A DNA stretch of 64,000 nucleotides from Streptomyces litmocidini (GTDB lineage Bacteria > Actinomycetota > Actinomycetes > Streptomycetales > Streptomycetaceae). The position numbers and the translations under genes were made by a program. Below are positions 46,390 through 54,923 of the stretch, one piece after another. The stretch spans positions 1 to 64,000 of the forward strand of contig NZ_BMTQ01000012.1 of assembly GCF_014649755.1 (NCBI RefSeq). The letters run 5' to 3'. The notes beneath the pieces are model-generated. The model was given only the letters and a program-made list of their open reading frames with translations, did no database searches and had not been told where the DNA came from. The stretch's first letter is position 1. Each line of letters begins with the position of its first letter.

Positions 46390-47283
46390 ATGGAGCTCAG
46401 GGTGCTGCGCTACTTCCTGGCGGTCGTCGAGAGCGGCTCGGTGACCAAGGCGGCGGCCGAAGTCCATATCGCCCAGCCCTCGCTCTCCCGCCAGCTGCGG
46501 GGACTCGAGACGTCCCTGGGAGTGACACTGTTCGACCGCACGGGCAAGCGGATGGAACTCACGGCGGCCGGCCGCCGTTTCCTGCCCCTCGCCCGGGATC
46601 TGGTGACCCGCGCCGACACCGCCCTCGCCGCCGCCGGCTCGCTGGCGTCCGGGCGGGCGATGCGGATCACCGTGGCGGCCCCCGCCACCACCATCACCGA
46701 TGTGATCGCCCCGTTCCTGGCCACCTGGGGTCCGGAGGACCCCCTGGTCACGGTGCAGGCGGAGAGTCCGGTACGCGCCTACCAGGCCCTCACCCGGGGC
46801 GCCGACGTGGCGATCTCCTCAGCCCCGCCGCGCAGCCGCTACGCGGGCCTGCCCGTGGCCCGGCTGCCCGTGTGGGCCTACGTGCCGCCCTCGCACCCCT
46901 GGGCAGACCGGGACCGGATCACCATCCAGGAGCTGACCGGTGAGCCGCTGATCGTCCTCACCCTCGCGCACGGCACCCGCCGCATCCTGGACCAGGCGGT
47001 ACAGGACGCGGGCAGTTACCTCGACATCGTCCTGGAGTGCGACACCCCGCAGGTCGCCCAGGCGATGACGGCCTCGGGACACGGCATCGCCGTCGTCTCC
47101 GACGACCCCCGCTTCGGGCTGCACCCCCTGCTGATCATCGACCAGCACGGGGAGCCCCTGCACATCCGGCTGCACGCGGCCTGGGACGCCGGCCACTACG
47201 CGCTGCGCACCATCGAGTCCTTCGCCACCGGCCTGGCCCGCTTCTGCGTCGAGCAGTACGGGCCGGAAGCAGCGGGGAGCTGA
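46390..47283 (+). CDS. LysR-type transcriptional regulator
   Basis: A 297-residue LysR protein. The winged helix-turn-helix is ELRVLRYFLAVVESGSVTKA, then HIAQPSLSRQLRGLETSLG and LFDRTGKRMELTAAGRRFL. The effector-binding domain includes RITVAAPATTITDVIAPFLA, DVAISSAPPRSRYAGLP and QAMTASGHGIAVVSDDP. It is transcribed away from the ABC importer-nitrilase operon and should control it through the palindrome directly upstream. The ATG at 46390 has a strong AGGAGG site; the ATG at 46372 lies inside the palindrome and is less likely. The ligand is unknown. Confidence 0.9.
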   Translation: MELRVLRYFLAVVESGSVTKAAAEVHIAQPSLSRQLRGLETSLGVTLFDRTGKRMELTAAGRRFLPLARDLVTRADTALAAAGSLASGRAMRITVAAPATTITDVIAPFLATWGPEDPLVTVQAESPVRAYQALTRGADVAISSAPPRSRYAGLPVARLPVWAYVPPSHPWADRDRITIQELTGEPLIVLTLAHGTRRILDQAVQDAGSYLDIVLECDTPQVAQAMTASGHGIAVVSDDPRFGLHPLLIIDQHGEPLHIRLHAAWDAGHYALRTIESFATGLARFCVEQYGPEAAGS

Positions 47284-47769
47284 ACAGGCTGAAACAAGGA
47301 GGGCATCAACGGCCGGAACGTCCCGGGGACCCGGGTCGCGCACGGTGAGCCTGTCCGGAGGTCGCCCCCGGTCCCGTACTGCAGCGCACGACGCACCCAC
47401 CCCTCTCGGCCATGCGCTTGCGCCACCGGCAATCGCCGCCTTCCGGTGCATCGAGCTCGTCGAAGACCCACGCGGCGAGCCGCCCCAGCCGCTCCCCGAC
47501 CCGTGGGCGAGCGTGGTCTTGCCCGGACAGCTGGACCCGGCGACTCGAGCAGCATCGGACCTGGGTGGCAGGTCAGCTGCGGCGTTCTCGGCACGTTCAC
47601 GCGGACCTGGTTTCCCGTCCACCGACCCCGGCGGTGCGTCGCACTCCGCCGGAGCACCTGCCCCGATGCTTTTCAGACACCGTGGCCAGTCCTGACAGGC
47701 ATTGGACACCTCTCGCCGCGCGCACCCACCATGCCGCAACAACAGACCCCGCCCGAAAGAGGGACAGCC
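47284..47769. other. Intergenic stretch with no recognisable gene
   Basis: The 486 bp between the LysR stop and the secreted hydrolase start contain only low-complexity frames on both strands. None has a convincing ribosome site or a family motif. The promoter of the hydrolase gene should lie near the right end. A decayed gene cannot be excluded. Confidence 0.4.
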
Positions 47770-49596
47770 ATGACCTCCCGTCCGCCCACCCGCAGCCCGC
47801 GCGGAATGCGATGTCTTGCGACGGCCACGGCACTGCTCACCGCGCTCCTCACCGGCCTGCTCACCGCTCCGTCCCCCGCGGTCGCCGAGAGTGCGCCCCC
47901 GGTGCCGGGCGACCCGCTGACCGGCAGCGGCGCCGTGCCCCGCACGGTCCTCACCGCGGCCCAGCTCTCCAGCGCCACGCCCACCGACACCGTCGCCGAC
48001 AGCGCGTTCGCCCTGCCCGCCGAGGCGGCCCCGCCCGCACACACCTTCGAGGGCACGCTGACCCTCAACGGCACCGCCACGGCCGGCGGCTACCGCAAGC
48101 TGAAGGACCCCTACGGCCACTCCGGCGTCGAGGCCACCAAGCACCTCCCCCCGTTCAGCGCCGCCCTCGTACAGAACGGCAGCCACCTCATCCCCACCGT
48201 GCGCGGGCTGCGCTACACCGGGAACGCCTCCTGGAACCTCGCCGTGGGAGCCGGCCGGGCCTGGCAGGAAGCCGGCGACGGCGGCCGCACGCGCGCCGCG
48301 CTGCCCTTCGCCCTGGTCGAACGGAACGCCAACTGCGTGCACAACGGGGTGCTCTCCTTCCTCTTCGACGCGTCCTCCGTCTCCCAGGTCCGCTACCAGA
48401 TCACCGCGGAGACCTGCGCCTACCACCAGTTCGACATGTGGGGTCAGGTGGCCGCCACCTACCAGCCGGGCACCGTCCCCGGCGGGGAAGCCGCGCGCGA
48501 CGCCTACGCGGCCGAGGTCGCCGGCCGGCTGCCCACCAAACCCATCGCACAGCTCGCCACCGACCACCCCGGCGCCGGCGTGGACACCTCGAAGTTCGGC
48601 GCGGGAATCACCCCCACCGCGCTGAGCACCTACGGCCTCTACTACGACGGCGTGAACTACGTCGGCGGCTGCCAGACCCGGCAGGGCCAGTACGCGTTCT
48701 GCGGGGAGATGCTGCTGCCCTCCTACTCCACCGCCAAGTCCGCCTTCGCCGGTACCGCCCTGCTCCGGCTCGCCCAGCGCTACGGCACCGGAGTCGCGGA
48801 CCAGCGCCTGACCGACCTGATACCGGAAACCGCCGGGAAGAGCGCCTGGTCGAATGTCACCGTCGACAACGCCCTGGACATGACCACCGGCAACTACACC
48901 TCGGCGGGCTTCGAGGTCGACGAGGCGGGCAACACCATGACCGACTTCTTCCTCGCCGAGCCCTACGCCACCAAGATGGACAAGGCGCTGTCCTTCCGTC
49001 GCAAGACCACCCCGGGCAGCAAGTGGGTCTACCACACCTCCGACACCTTTCTGGCAGCCCGTGCCATGAACAACTACCTCCAGAACCGGGCGGGTTCCGG
49101 CACGGACCTGTTCGACATGCTCCGCGACGAGGTCCTCACCCCGATCGGCATCAGCCCGGAAGCCCGCGTCTCCTCCCGTACGGACAACAGCGCGGACGGC
49201 GTCCCCTTCGGCGGGTACGGGATGTTCTGGACCAAGGACGACGTCGCCAAGTTCGCCAAGTTCCTGAACAACGACGGCGGCGCGGTGGCCGGAACCCAGG
49301 TGCTGCACCCGGGCCTGCTGGCCGACTCCATGCAGCAGAACCCGACCCGGCGCGGCGCCACCACCACGGGCACCACACCGATGCACTACCAGAACGGCTT
49401 CTGGGGCCAGGAGTTCACGGCCGCGGACGACCCCGCCTTCACCCAGCCGTTCCACGTACCGTTCATGTCCGGATACGGAGGCATCACCATCGCGATGATG
49501 CCCAACGGCTCCACGTACTACTACTTCAGCGACAACAACGAGTTCTCCTGGAGCGCGGCGGTGGCCGAGTCCAACAAGCTCGCCCCCATGGTCTGA
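47770..49596 (+). CDS. Secreted serine hydrolase of the beta-lactamase/penicillin-binding fold
   Basis: A 608-residue exported protein. A signal peptide (LATATALLTALLTGLLTAPS) ends at about SPAVAES near residue 40. The first 300 residues form an unrecognised beta-rich domain with a few Cys. The catalytic domain starts near residue 315 with LLPSYSTAKSAFAGTALLRL, giving S320-x-x-K323; TTGNYTSAGF, YHTSDTFLAARAMNNYL (the Tyr-x-Ser/Asn element) and GYGMFWTKDDVAKFA follow, and FMSGYGGITIAMMPNG is the late block. The size and the N-terminal domain are unusual for simple carboxypeptidases. Its substrate is unknown. The ATG at 47770 has an AGAGGGACAG site. Confidence 0.83.
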   Translation: MTSRPPTRSPRGMRCLATATALLTALLTGLLTAPSPAVAESAPPVPGDPLTGSGAVPRTVLTAAQLSSATPTDTVADSAFALPAEAAPPAHTFEGTLTLNGTATAGGYRKLKDPYGHSGVEATKHLPPFSAALVQNGSHLIPTVRGLRYTGNASWNLAVGAGRAWQEAGDGGRTRAALPFALVERNANCVHNGVLSFLFDASSVSQVRYQITAETCAYHQFDMWGQVAATYQPGTVPGGEAARDAYAAEVAGRLPTKPIAQLATDHPGAGVDTSKFGAGITPTALSTYGLYYDGVNYVGGCQTRQGQYAFCGEMLLPSYSTAKSAFAGTALLRLAQRYGTGVADQRLTDLIPETAGKSAWSNVTVDNALDMTTGNYTSAGFEVDEAGNTMTDFFLAEPYATKMDKALSFRRKTTPGSKWVYHTSDTFLAARAMNNYLQNRAGSGTDLFDMLRDEVLTPIGISPEARVSSRTDNSADGVPFGGYGMFWTKDDVAKFAKFLNNDGGAVAGTQVLHPGLLADSMQQNPTRRGATTTGTTPMHYQNGFWGQEFTAADDPAFTQPFHVPFMSGYGGITIAMMPNGSTYYYFSDNNEFSWSAAVAESNKLAPMV

Positions 49597-49859
49597 CCCA
49601 CGGGCGGGCTGCGGACCCCGCCCGCCGAGGCCGGAGTTCTCGTCTTCTTCCGAGCGTCGAACCCATGGCAGGGTCGCGCGCGCCGGCCGGCCGGTCTCAA
49701 CAGTCCGGTGAACCGCTCGTTGACCGAGGAACTCCGGCTCGGCGCGTACGACCTGGCAGTCCGAGCAGCGCCCCCGCCTCTCCCCAGAGGCCGGGGCGCC
49801 TCTTCGTGCCCGCCACCACATGCTCCTGCTGTCGCACGACTGCGCCCTCGCCTGCCGCT

Positions 49860-50070
49860 GCCCCGGGCCCCGGCCCGTCTGCATCGGCTTCGGGAGCATG
49901 GCGTCCGGTGACGGGGAGCGGCAGAGCGAGATCGCCGTGCGAGCCTGCGCCGCGCCGGGCTGAGCGGCACCCTCCAGGCCGGCAGTGCCGGACCGGCCGC
50001 AGACGTGGCCGAGGACGGGCGGGCCAGATCCTCAAGGCCTGGGGCGGGTCAGGTCCTCAAGGCCTGGGCA
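49860..50070 (+). pseudogene. Fragment of a GT1-family glycosyltransferase
   Basis: The plus strand reads RPVCIGFGSMASGDGERQSE, IAVRACAAPG then stop. Shifted by one frame at about 49948 it continues RRAGLSGTLQAGSAGPAADV. This is the start of the C-terminal donor domain of UDP-glycosyltransferases, in which VxxGFGSM is followed by a helix and a GxxxLQxGxxG strand. Neither the acceptor domain nor the rest of the donor domain is present. A short direct repeat, TCCTCAAGGCCTGGG, occurs twice just after it (50031 and 50053). The gene is dead. The 250 bp before it show nothing I recognise. Confidence 0.55.
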
Positions 50071-50150
50071 CAGATCGGGTGACCGTCCGCGAGGCGGATG
50101 GGCATGTCCCCCCTGCGCGTCGGACACGCTGAAAAGGGATCCGCATGATC

Positions 50151-50180
50151 CCAAAAAACAAAAAGACCGCCGATGGCGGT
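50151..50180 (-). terminator. Intrinsic terminator (minus strand)
   Basis: On the minus strand, ACCGCC-ATC-GGCGGT (50166-50180) is followed by CTTTTTGTTTTTTGG. A perfect 6-bp stem with a T-rich tail is a standard factor-independent terminator and is rare in such GC-rich DNA. It is oriented to stop leftward transcripts, such as those of the anti-sigma kinase gene, although the IS3 remnant lies between. Confidence 0.6.
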
Positions 50181-50212
50181 TAGGGCTACCCGGACTGACT
50201 CAGGTCCGGCGC

Positions 50213-50660
50213 CATAGCCCTATACGAGTCCACGCCCGGGGCGACGTACAAGGACATCGCCACCGACCTGAGCGTCGACCGGGCCACCCTGCGTGAGTGG
50301 GTGCCGCGTGGCCGGCAACGGCCGCGTCGCCGCCGTTGCCACGTCCGCGGCCGTCTGCCCGGCCGGCATGGCCGGACAGACGGCCTCGTCCACCGATCCG
50401 GACGGGCACATCCGGCAGCTGGAGGCTCGGGGGCCGAGCTCGAGGCGAGGGAGCGGGAGCCGGCGACCGAGCGGGACGCACTCCGCACGGCGGCCCGGCA
50501 TTTCGCCGGGAGGCCGGCGGGTGAGTCGCTTCCCGTGCGTCGCCGACCACCGGGACGCCTGCGGCGTGAAGCCACCTGCGAGGACTTGGACCTGGACCGT
50601 TCCGGCTCCTCCACGTGGCTCACCGGCAGGAACGGAAGGGCGTCCCGGCAGGGCGACGGC
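50213..50660 (+). mobile_element. IS3-family element remnant (OrfA and start of OrfB)
   Basis: Frame one reads ALYESTPGATYKDIATDLSV, DRATLREWV, the HTH of an IS3 OrfA. Other frames restore TASSTDPDGHIRQLEAR, ELEAREREPATERDALRTAA and RHFAG, the leucine-zipper end of OrfA. Then FPCVADHRDACGVK and, after another shift, CEDLDLDRSGSSTWL correspond to the start of OrfB. At least three frameshifts and loss of the DDE domain make it inactive. I see no clear terminal repeats. Confidence 0.7.
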
Positions 50661-50779
50661 ATCTGGCCGGTCGCGGTGACCGGGCAGCGGTCAAGCGGAC
50701 CGAAGTCCCCGGACTCCGGAACGCGGAGGTCCAGCTCCTCCACCGAGAGGTTCTGCTCGAAAGTGGTCGTCGAGGGTGG

Positions 50780-51238
50780 TCAACGACGAGGGCCTGCCGT
50801 CAGGGCGAGTACGGCGATGACGATCTTTCCGTACTCGGCCTCCTCGACCGACCAGGCGCTGGCGAGGCTGTCCACGATGAACAGGCCGCGCCCGCTCGCG
50901 GCCACCGTCGCCTCGTCGACAGACGAGTTCGAAGGCCGGACGGGGACGGCGGTGATGTCGGCCCCGCGGTCGACGACGCCCAATGCCGCACCGAACTCGT
51001 AGGCCTCCACCCTGAGGAGGACCGCGCCGCTGCTGTGCTGGATGGCGTTGGCGATGAGTTCGCTGGCCACCAGCATGGCGTCGAAGAGCCGGTCCTCCGC
51101 CTTGCCGTCCAGGACGTCGGCCAGGACCGTACGGGCGGCGCGCTGCGGAGCATCGAGTCCGTCGAGCACTACATCACGCTGGACCAGCAGGTCTCCGAGG
51201 GTCCGGTCATGCACCAGTTCAGCAGTTGTCGTGGGCAT
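50780..51238 (-). CDS. RsbW-like anti-sigma factor kinase / ATP-binding regulator
   Basis: A 152-residue single-domain GHKL ATPase. The N box is MLVASELIANAIQHSSGAVL, and the G2-type box is GRGLFIVDSLASAWSVEE. It has no membrane or sensor segment. Streptomyces encode many such stand-alone HATPase_c proteins; they bind or phosphorylate STAS-domain antagonists and sometimes hold alternative sigma factors. No partner gene is next to it. The ATG at 51238 lies 28 bp beyond the stop of the permease at 51267, so it may be the last gene of the APC permease-nitrilase operon. Confidence 0.85.
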   Translation of the reverse strand: MPTTTAELVHDRTLGDLLVQRDVVLDGLDAPQRAARTVLADVLDGKAEDRLFDAMLVASELIANAIQHSSGAVLLRVEAYEFGAALGVVDRGADITAVPVRPSNSSVDEATVAASGRGLFIVDSLASAWSVEEAEYGKIVIAVLALTAGPRR

Positions 51239-51266
51239 CGTCGTCTCCTCGCATCTGGAGGGGTCG

Positions 51267-52637
51267 CTACACGGTGGCGCTGTCCGTGGCCGCGGTGTCG
51301 TCGTCGAAGGTCATCTCCGGTGCGGGTCGGCGGAAGCCCTTGGTCAGGAAGGCCAGGTAGACGACGCCGATCGCCAGCCAGACGCCGCCGATCTGGAGTG
51401 CGACGTGATCGAGCCGCGTGAGCAGGTAGAGGGAGACACCGACGCCGATGGCCGGCATCACCAGATAGGAGAAAAGGTTGTGGGTGTGGCCGCGCCTGCG
51501 CTCCCGGACCAGGTGGGCGATCACACAGACGTTGACCAGGGCGAATCCGAGGAAAGCACCGAAGTTGATGAACGACGTGGCTGTGGTCAGGTCGAGCTTC
51601 ATGGCGATGACACCTGCGACCGCGGTCAGCAGCAGGTTAAGGACGGGCGTGCCGGTCTTCCCCGACAGCTTGCCGAAGATCGCCTTGGGCAGTGCGCCGT
51701 CACGTCCCATGACGTACATGAGGCGCGCAGCCGAGGCTTGCAGGGCGATACAGGAGGCGATGGATCCGGCAATGGTGACGAAGTTGATCACCTCGGCGTA
51801 CGTCTGGCCGCCGACCTGGACCTTCAGGTGATAGGCGGCCGCGTCAACGTCGACGAACGTCGCGCCGGGGTGAACCAGCTGCATCACGAAGGACAGCACG
51901 ATGAAGATCGCTCCGGCGGCGATGACGCAGCCGATGATGCCGCGGCCGATCGTCCGCGCCCCGCCCCTGGCCTCCTCCCCCAGCGTCGAGACGGCGTCGA
52001 AGCCGAGGAAGGAGTACGCGGCGATGGCAGCGGCCGCTGTGACCGCGCCGATCGACGTGCCGGAGTTCCACAGGGCGTCCGTGGCGGGGGCGGACGAGCC
52101 ATGCTTGCCGAGGAAGACGACGCACAGGGTGGCGAAGAGGACCAGCGACCCCAGAGCGATGAACATCAGGACCTTGTTGACGCGGTCCGCGAGCTTCATG
52201 CCGAAGACGTTGATGGCGGTGGTGATGCTCACCGAGACGATCAGCCAGACCCACTTGGGTATGTCGGGGAACTGGGCGTTGAAGTAGATCGCCGTGATCA
52301 GCCAGCCGACCATCGGGATGAAGAAGTAGTCGAGCAGCATCGCCCAGCCGGACAGGAAACCGATGCGGCTGTCGAGCATCTTGCGGGCGTAGGTGTAGAC
52401 CGACCCCGCGCCGGGCACGGCACGTGCCATCTTCGCGTAACTGAGCCCGGTGAGCAGCATCGCGACGGTGGCGAAGGCGAACGCGGTGGGGGCCACGCCG
52501 CCGCTGGTGGCGGCGACCACGCCGAAGACCGTGACCACGATGCCAGGGGAGATGTATGCCAGGCCGAACAGGACGACGGAGAAGAGGCTCAGGTCGCCCT
52601 TCAGCCTCATGCTGTTCCCGGTGGTCTCGCTGTTCAT
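51267..52637 (-). CDS. APC-superfamily amino acid/amine permease
   Basis: A 456-residue permease with about twelve helices. The family start is LSLFSVVLFGLAYISPGIVV, followed by GGVAPTAFAFATVAMLLTGL, SYAKMARAVPGAGSVYTYAR (the conserved PGAGSVYxY block) and AYSFLGFDAVSTLGEEARGG. It lies in an ATGA overlap behind the nitrilase gene at 52634, so uptake and hydrolysis of one substrate are linked. Relatives move amino acids, amines and their amides. The start at ATG 52637 is fixed by the overlap and by the match to the permease N-terminus (MNSETTGNSMRLKGDLSLF). Confidence 0.9.
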   Translation of the reverse strand: MNSETTGNSMRLKGDLSLFSVVLFGLAYISPGIVVTVFGVVAATSGGVAPTAFAFATVAMLLTGLSYAKMARAVPGAGSVYTYARKMLDSRIGFLSGWAMLLDYFFIPMVGWLITAIYFNAQFPDIPKWVWLIVSVSITTAINVFGMKLADRVNKVLMFIALGSLVLFATLCVVFLGKHGSSAPATDALWNSGTSIGAVTAAAAIAAYSFLGFDAVSTLGEEARGGARTIGRGIIGCVIAAGAIFIVLSFVMQLVHPGATFVDVDAAAYHLKVQVGGQTYAEVINFVTIAGSIASCIALQASAARLMYVMGRDGALPKAIFGKLSGKTGTPVLNLLLTAVAGVIAMKLDLTTATSFINFGAFLGFALVNVCVIAHLVRERRRGHTHNLFSYLVMPAIGVGVSLYLLTRLDHVALQIGGVWLAIGVVYLAFLTKGFRRPAPEMTFDDDTAATDSATV

Positions 52638-53512
52638 CGTGGGGGCTCCTCGGTGATGGGGGCGGCGTTCCAGGTGGCGGGGTCGATGCGGCCCCCGTAC
52701 AGCGGGAGGTCGAGGGCTGGGTCGCCGGGGCGGAACTGGTCCCAGATCCGGTTGAGGCCGGCGGTGCCGTAGCGGCGGACGTTGCTCACCTCGTCGAGGT
52801 CGATGACGTCGGTGAGTGTGGAGTCGCCGGCATCGACGGTTTCGGCGCGCACCGTGCCCTGGGGATCGATGACGAGGCTGCGGCCGATCCCGGAGGGGGC
52901 AGCGGAATTGACGCTGGCGACGAAGACCTGATTGGCGATGGCGTTGGCGCGGTTGAGGACGACTTCTTGTGCGCGGTCGCTCGTCGGCGTGCGGACCACG
53001 TTGACGATCAGCTCGGCGCCCATCCAGGCCAGGTGGCGGGAGATCTCCGGGAACCAGGTGTCGTAGCAGATGGACAGTCCGATACGGCCGACCCCGGCGA
53101 GGTCGACGACCTCGAACCGGTTGCCGGGCACGGTCGTCTCGTACGGGCGCCACGGACAGATCTTGCGGTACGCGGCGAGGCGCTCGCCCTGTGGCGAATA
53201 GACGGGTGTCGTGTTGTGGACGCGGTCGCCGGTGCCTCGCTCGTAGATGCTGCCGGGTACCAGCCAGATGCCCAGATCCCCCGCGAGCTCGGCGAAGACC
53301 GCGTCGCGTTTGCCGTCGAGCGGCTCGGCCGCCTGCTCCGGGTCGGCCGGGACGCCGGGGGCGCTCTCGCCGAGGTGCAGTTCGGGGTAGACGACGAGGG
53401 CGCCAGGTGCGCGCAGTTTCACGCGCCGCTCTACGTCGGCGGTAAAGCCTGCGAGGTCGTCGGCCGGGCGACCGGGCGCCTGGGCGAGGATCAGGGGCAG
53501 GGGGCGGGCCAT
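52634..53512 (-). CDS. Nitrilase-superfamily amidohydrolase, partner of the APC permease
   Basis: A 292-residue carbon-nitrogen hydrolase. The triad is E44 in VVYPELHLG, K117 in AYRKICPW and C149 in SICYDTWFPE. It shares with the enzyme at 39979-40884 the blocks VPGSIYERG, VHNTTPVYSPQGE, RPYETTVPGN, LAWMGAELIVN and SDRAQEVVLNRANAIANQV. It is the first gene of a two- or three-gene operon with the permease. I start it at ATG 53512 (MARPLPL), where the homologues begin; the open frame to 53614 contains the promoter. Its promoter region carries the same operator as the other nitrilase operon. Confidence 0.9.
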   Translation of the reverse strand: MARPLPLILAQAPGRPADDLAGFTADVERRVKLRAPGALVVYPELHLGESAPGVPADPEQAAEPLDGKRDAVFAELAGDLGIWLVPGSIYERGTGDRVHNTTPVYSPQGERLAAYRKICPWRPYETTVPGNRFEVVDLAGVGRIGLSICYDTWFPEISRHLAWMGAELIVNVVRTPTSDRAQEVVLNRANAIANQVFVASVNSAAPSGIGRSLVIDPQGTVRAETVDAGDSTLTDVIDLDEVSNVRRYGTAGLNRIWDQFRPGDPALDLPLYGGRIDPATWNAAPITEEPPR

Positions 53513-53624
53513 GCGGGAACACCAGCCAATCGAAGGGTGCATTTTACCCGGAGAAGTCGACGGAGATTCGGTCTCCGATAACCAAGAGTTCCGGTGAAAT
53601 AAGAATGCGACCAATCAGCCATAG

Positions 53625-53668
53625 CCTCAAATACTTGGAAGGGCTGATTAACATGCCTTTGAGGCATG
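53625..53668. promoter_or_regulatory. Second copy of the LysR-type operator
   Basis: CCTCAAATACTT (53625-53636) and CATGCCT-TTG-AGGCATG (53652-53668) repeat the arrangement found at 46331-46374, with the same 27-bp start-to-start distance, while the bases between differ. It lies 113-156 bp upstream of the second nitrilase start and just before the decayed LysR gene. Conservation of both box and palindrome, but not of the surrounding DNA, argues for selection by one regulator. Confidence 0.75.
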
Positions 53669-53711
53669 AGGGTGCCACACCTTCCGCGCCTCCCGAGGGG
53701 ACACCGCCACA

Positions 53712-53830
53712 GAGATCCGAGTGCTGCGCACATTCCTGAGCACCGCGGTGTTCCGCCATCAAGGCCGCCGAGGCGATCGGCGCCGCCCCGCCCTCGCTGC
53801 CGCGGCGCCGCCGCCACCACCGGCATGCTC
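53712..53830 (+). pseudogene. Remnant of a LysR-type regulator N-terminus
   Basis: TEIRVLRTFLS matches the first helix of the intact regulator (MELRVLRYFLA). A frame change then gives IKAAEAIGAAPPSLPR, equal to the TKAAAEVHIAQPSLSR recognition helix region. After that no LysR sequence is found before the next gene at 53967. It is placed and oriented relative to the nitrilase operon just as the intact LysR gene is relative to the ABC operon. It no longer encodes a regulator, so the intact protein at 46390 may serve both operators. Confidence 0.65.
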
Positions 53831-53883
53831 ACCAGGCTTCGGCCACCCGAGATTCGGTGGCTCCCCGCTCAACATATCGATGT

Positions 53884-53951
53884 GTAACGTATGGATTGCA
53901 CGGTGTAATCGGTAACGATCTCAGCGCACGCCTTGCGTTACGACTCGTAAC
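53884..53951. promoter_or_regulatory. Cluster of GTAACG/CGTTAC hexamers upstream of a TPR-like gene
   Basis: GTAACG occurs at 53884-53889 and 53912-53917, its complement CGTTAC at 53936-53941, and CGTAAC at 53946-53951, all within 70 bp and ending 16 bp before the ATG at 53967. The region is AT-rich relative to the surroundings and contains the likely promoter of the following gene. It may be a multi-site operator. I do not recognise the regulator. Confidence 0.45.
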
Positions 53952-53966
53952 CTTTAGCCTCCGTGC

Positions 53967-54923
53967 ATGGCATTTCTCTCAAGTCGCCGCAGACGAGCGC
54001 GTATTGCCCTGGAACTAGACGACGATGCCCTCGGCCGGCTGCTGAAGTCCCTCCAAGCGACGCCGAATACGGGCGCGATCGGGACGACGGACCTGTACAT
54101 GGCTCAGATATCCCGTCTCTTGAACCGAAGCCGGGCCGACTGGGACCGCCGCGCCCATCAGCTCTCCGTGCTGGCGTACCGCCTGTCCGAATCGCATGGG
54201 CCCCGCGCCTGGGCCTCTCGTGAGCCGCGCAACGCGACCGCGCTCGTCCTCTCCGCTTGGGCGCAGCTGGAACGCGGACGCTCCCGGGGACGCCTGGAGG
54301 ACGCTGCCGGCATCGCCGACAGCTGTCTGCGCGCCGCCGAACTAGCGCCGGAGGACCCCACTCCCTGGGTGGTCATGCTGGGGCTCTCGCGGCTGGAGCG
54401 CCGCAGTCAGCCGGAGGTGTTCGGCCTGTGGAACGAGGTGCTGGCCCGCGACCGCTGGAACCGCGAGGCGTATCTGAGCATGCTGCGCTATCTGGGGCCG
54501 GAGGAGATGGGATCGCGCAGCCAGGTACTGGACTTCGTCGATGCGATCCGCGCCCGCATACCCACGAACGCGCCCTGCGCGGCCACCGAGATGACCGCCC
54601 AGGTTCTGCAGTACCAATCCGTCCTCGCCCTGGGCGGAGTCGAGGCGCTGATGGCACGCAACCACTGGTCCCACGCATCGGCCGCGCAGGCCCTCGACCG
54701 TGCGGCACACACCTGGGCCCAGCCCGGGTTCTTTCACCACGCGGCAGCCCTCGCCGACCTGAACCTGCTGGCCTACGCACTGACGGCCGCCGAGCGGCGC
54801 GGCGAGGCCCGCCTGGTCTTCGAGGCGATCAACGGCATGGTCACGGCCTGGCCCTGGAGCGTCGGAGGTGACCCGGTGTCCGAGTTCGAGAAGGCGCGGA
54901 GCAGGAGCGGGACTGGCACGTGA
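53967..54923 (+). CDS. TPR-like helical protein of unknown function
   Basis: A 318-residue soluble, mostly helical protein. It begins MAFLSSRRRRARIALELDDD and contains DLYMAQISRLLNRSRADWDR, AWAQLERGRSRGRLEDAAGI, ADSCLRAAELAPEDPTPWVV and VLARDRWNREAYLSMLRYLG. The last two look like tetratricopeptide helices (xxAAELAPEDPTPWV, then xRDRWNREAY). It has no signal peptide, catalytic motif or membrane segment. Similar proteins occur in Streptomyces without a known role. Promoter-proximal hexamers lie just upstream, and it seems monocistronic. Confidence 0.7.
   Translation: MAFLSSRRRRARIALELDDDALGRLLKSLQATPNTGAIGTTDLYMAQISRLLNRSRADWDRRAHQLSVLAYRLSESHGPRAWASREPRNATALVLSAWAQLERGRSRGRLEDAAGIADSCLRAAELAPEDPTPWVVMLGLSRLERRSQPEVFGLWNEVLARDRWNREAYLSMLRYLGPEEMGSRSQVLDFVDAIRARIPTNAPCAATEMTAQVLQYQSVLALGGVEALMARNHWSHASAAQALDRAAHTWAQPGFFHHAAALADLNLLAYALTAAERRGEARLVFEAINGMVTAWPWSVGGDPVSEFEKARSRSGTGT

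Noticed and set aside
47284-47769. Small genes in the gap before the secreted hydrolase
   Set aside because: Frames on both strands are low-complexity, without start sites or similarity I recognise.
46819-49899. Minus-strand open frame of 1026 codons
   Set aside because: It runs antisense through LysR and the secreted hydrolase, both of which have clear motifs and start sites. Composition is that of a shadow frame.
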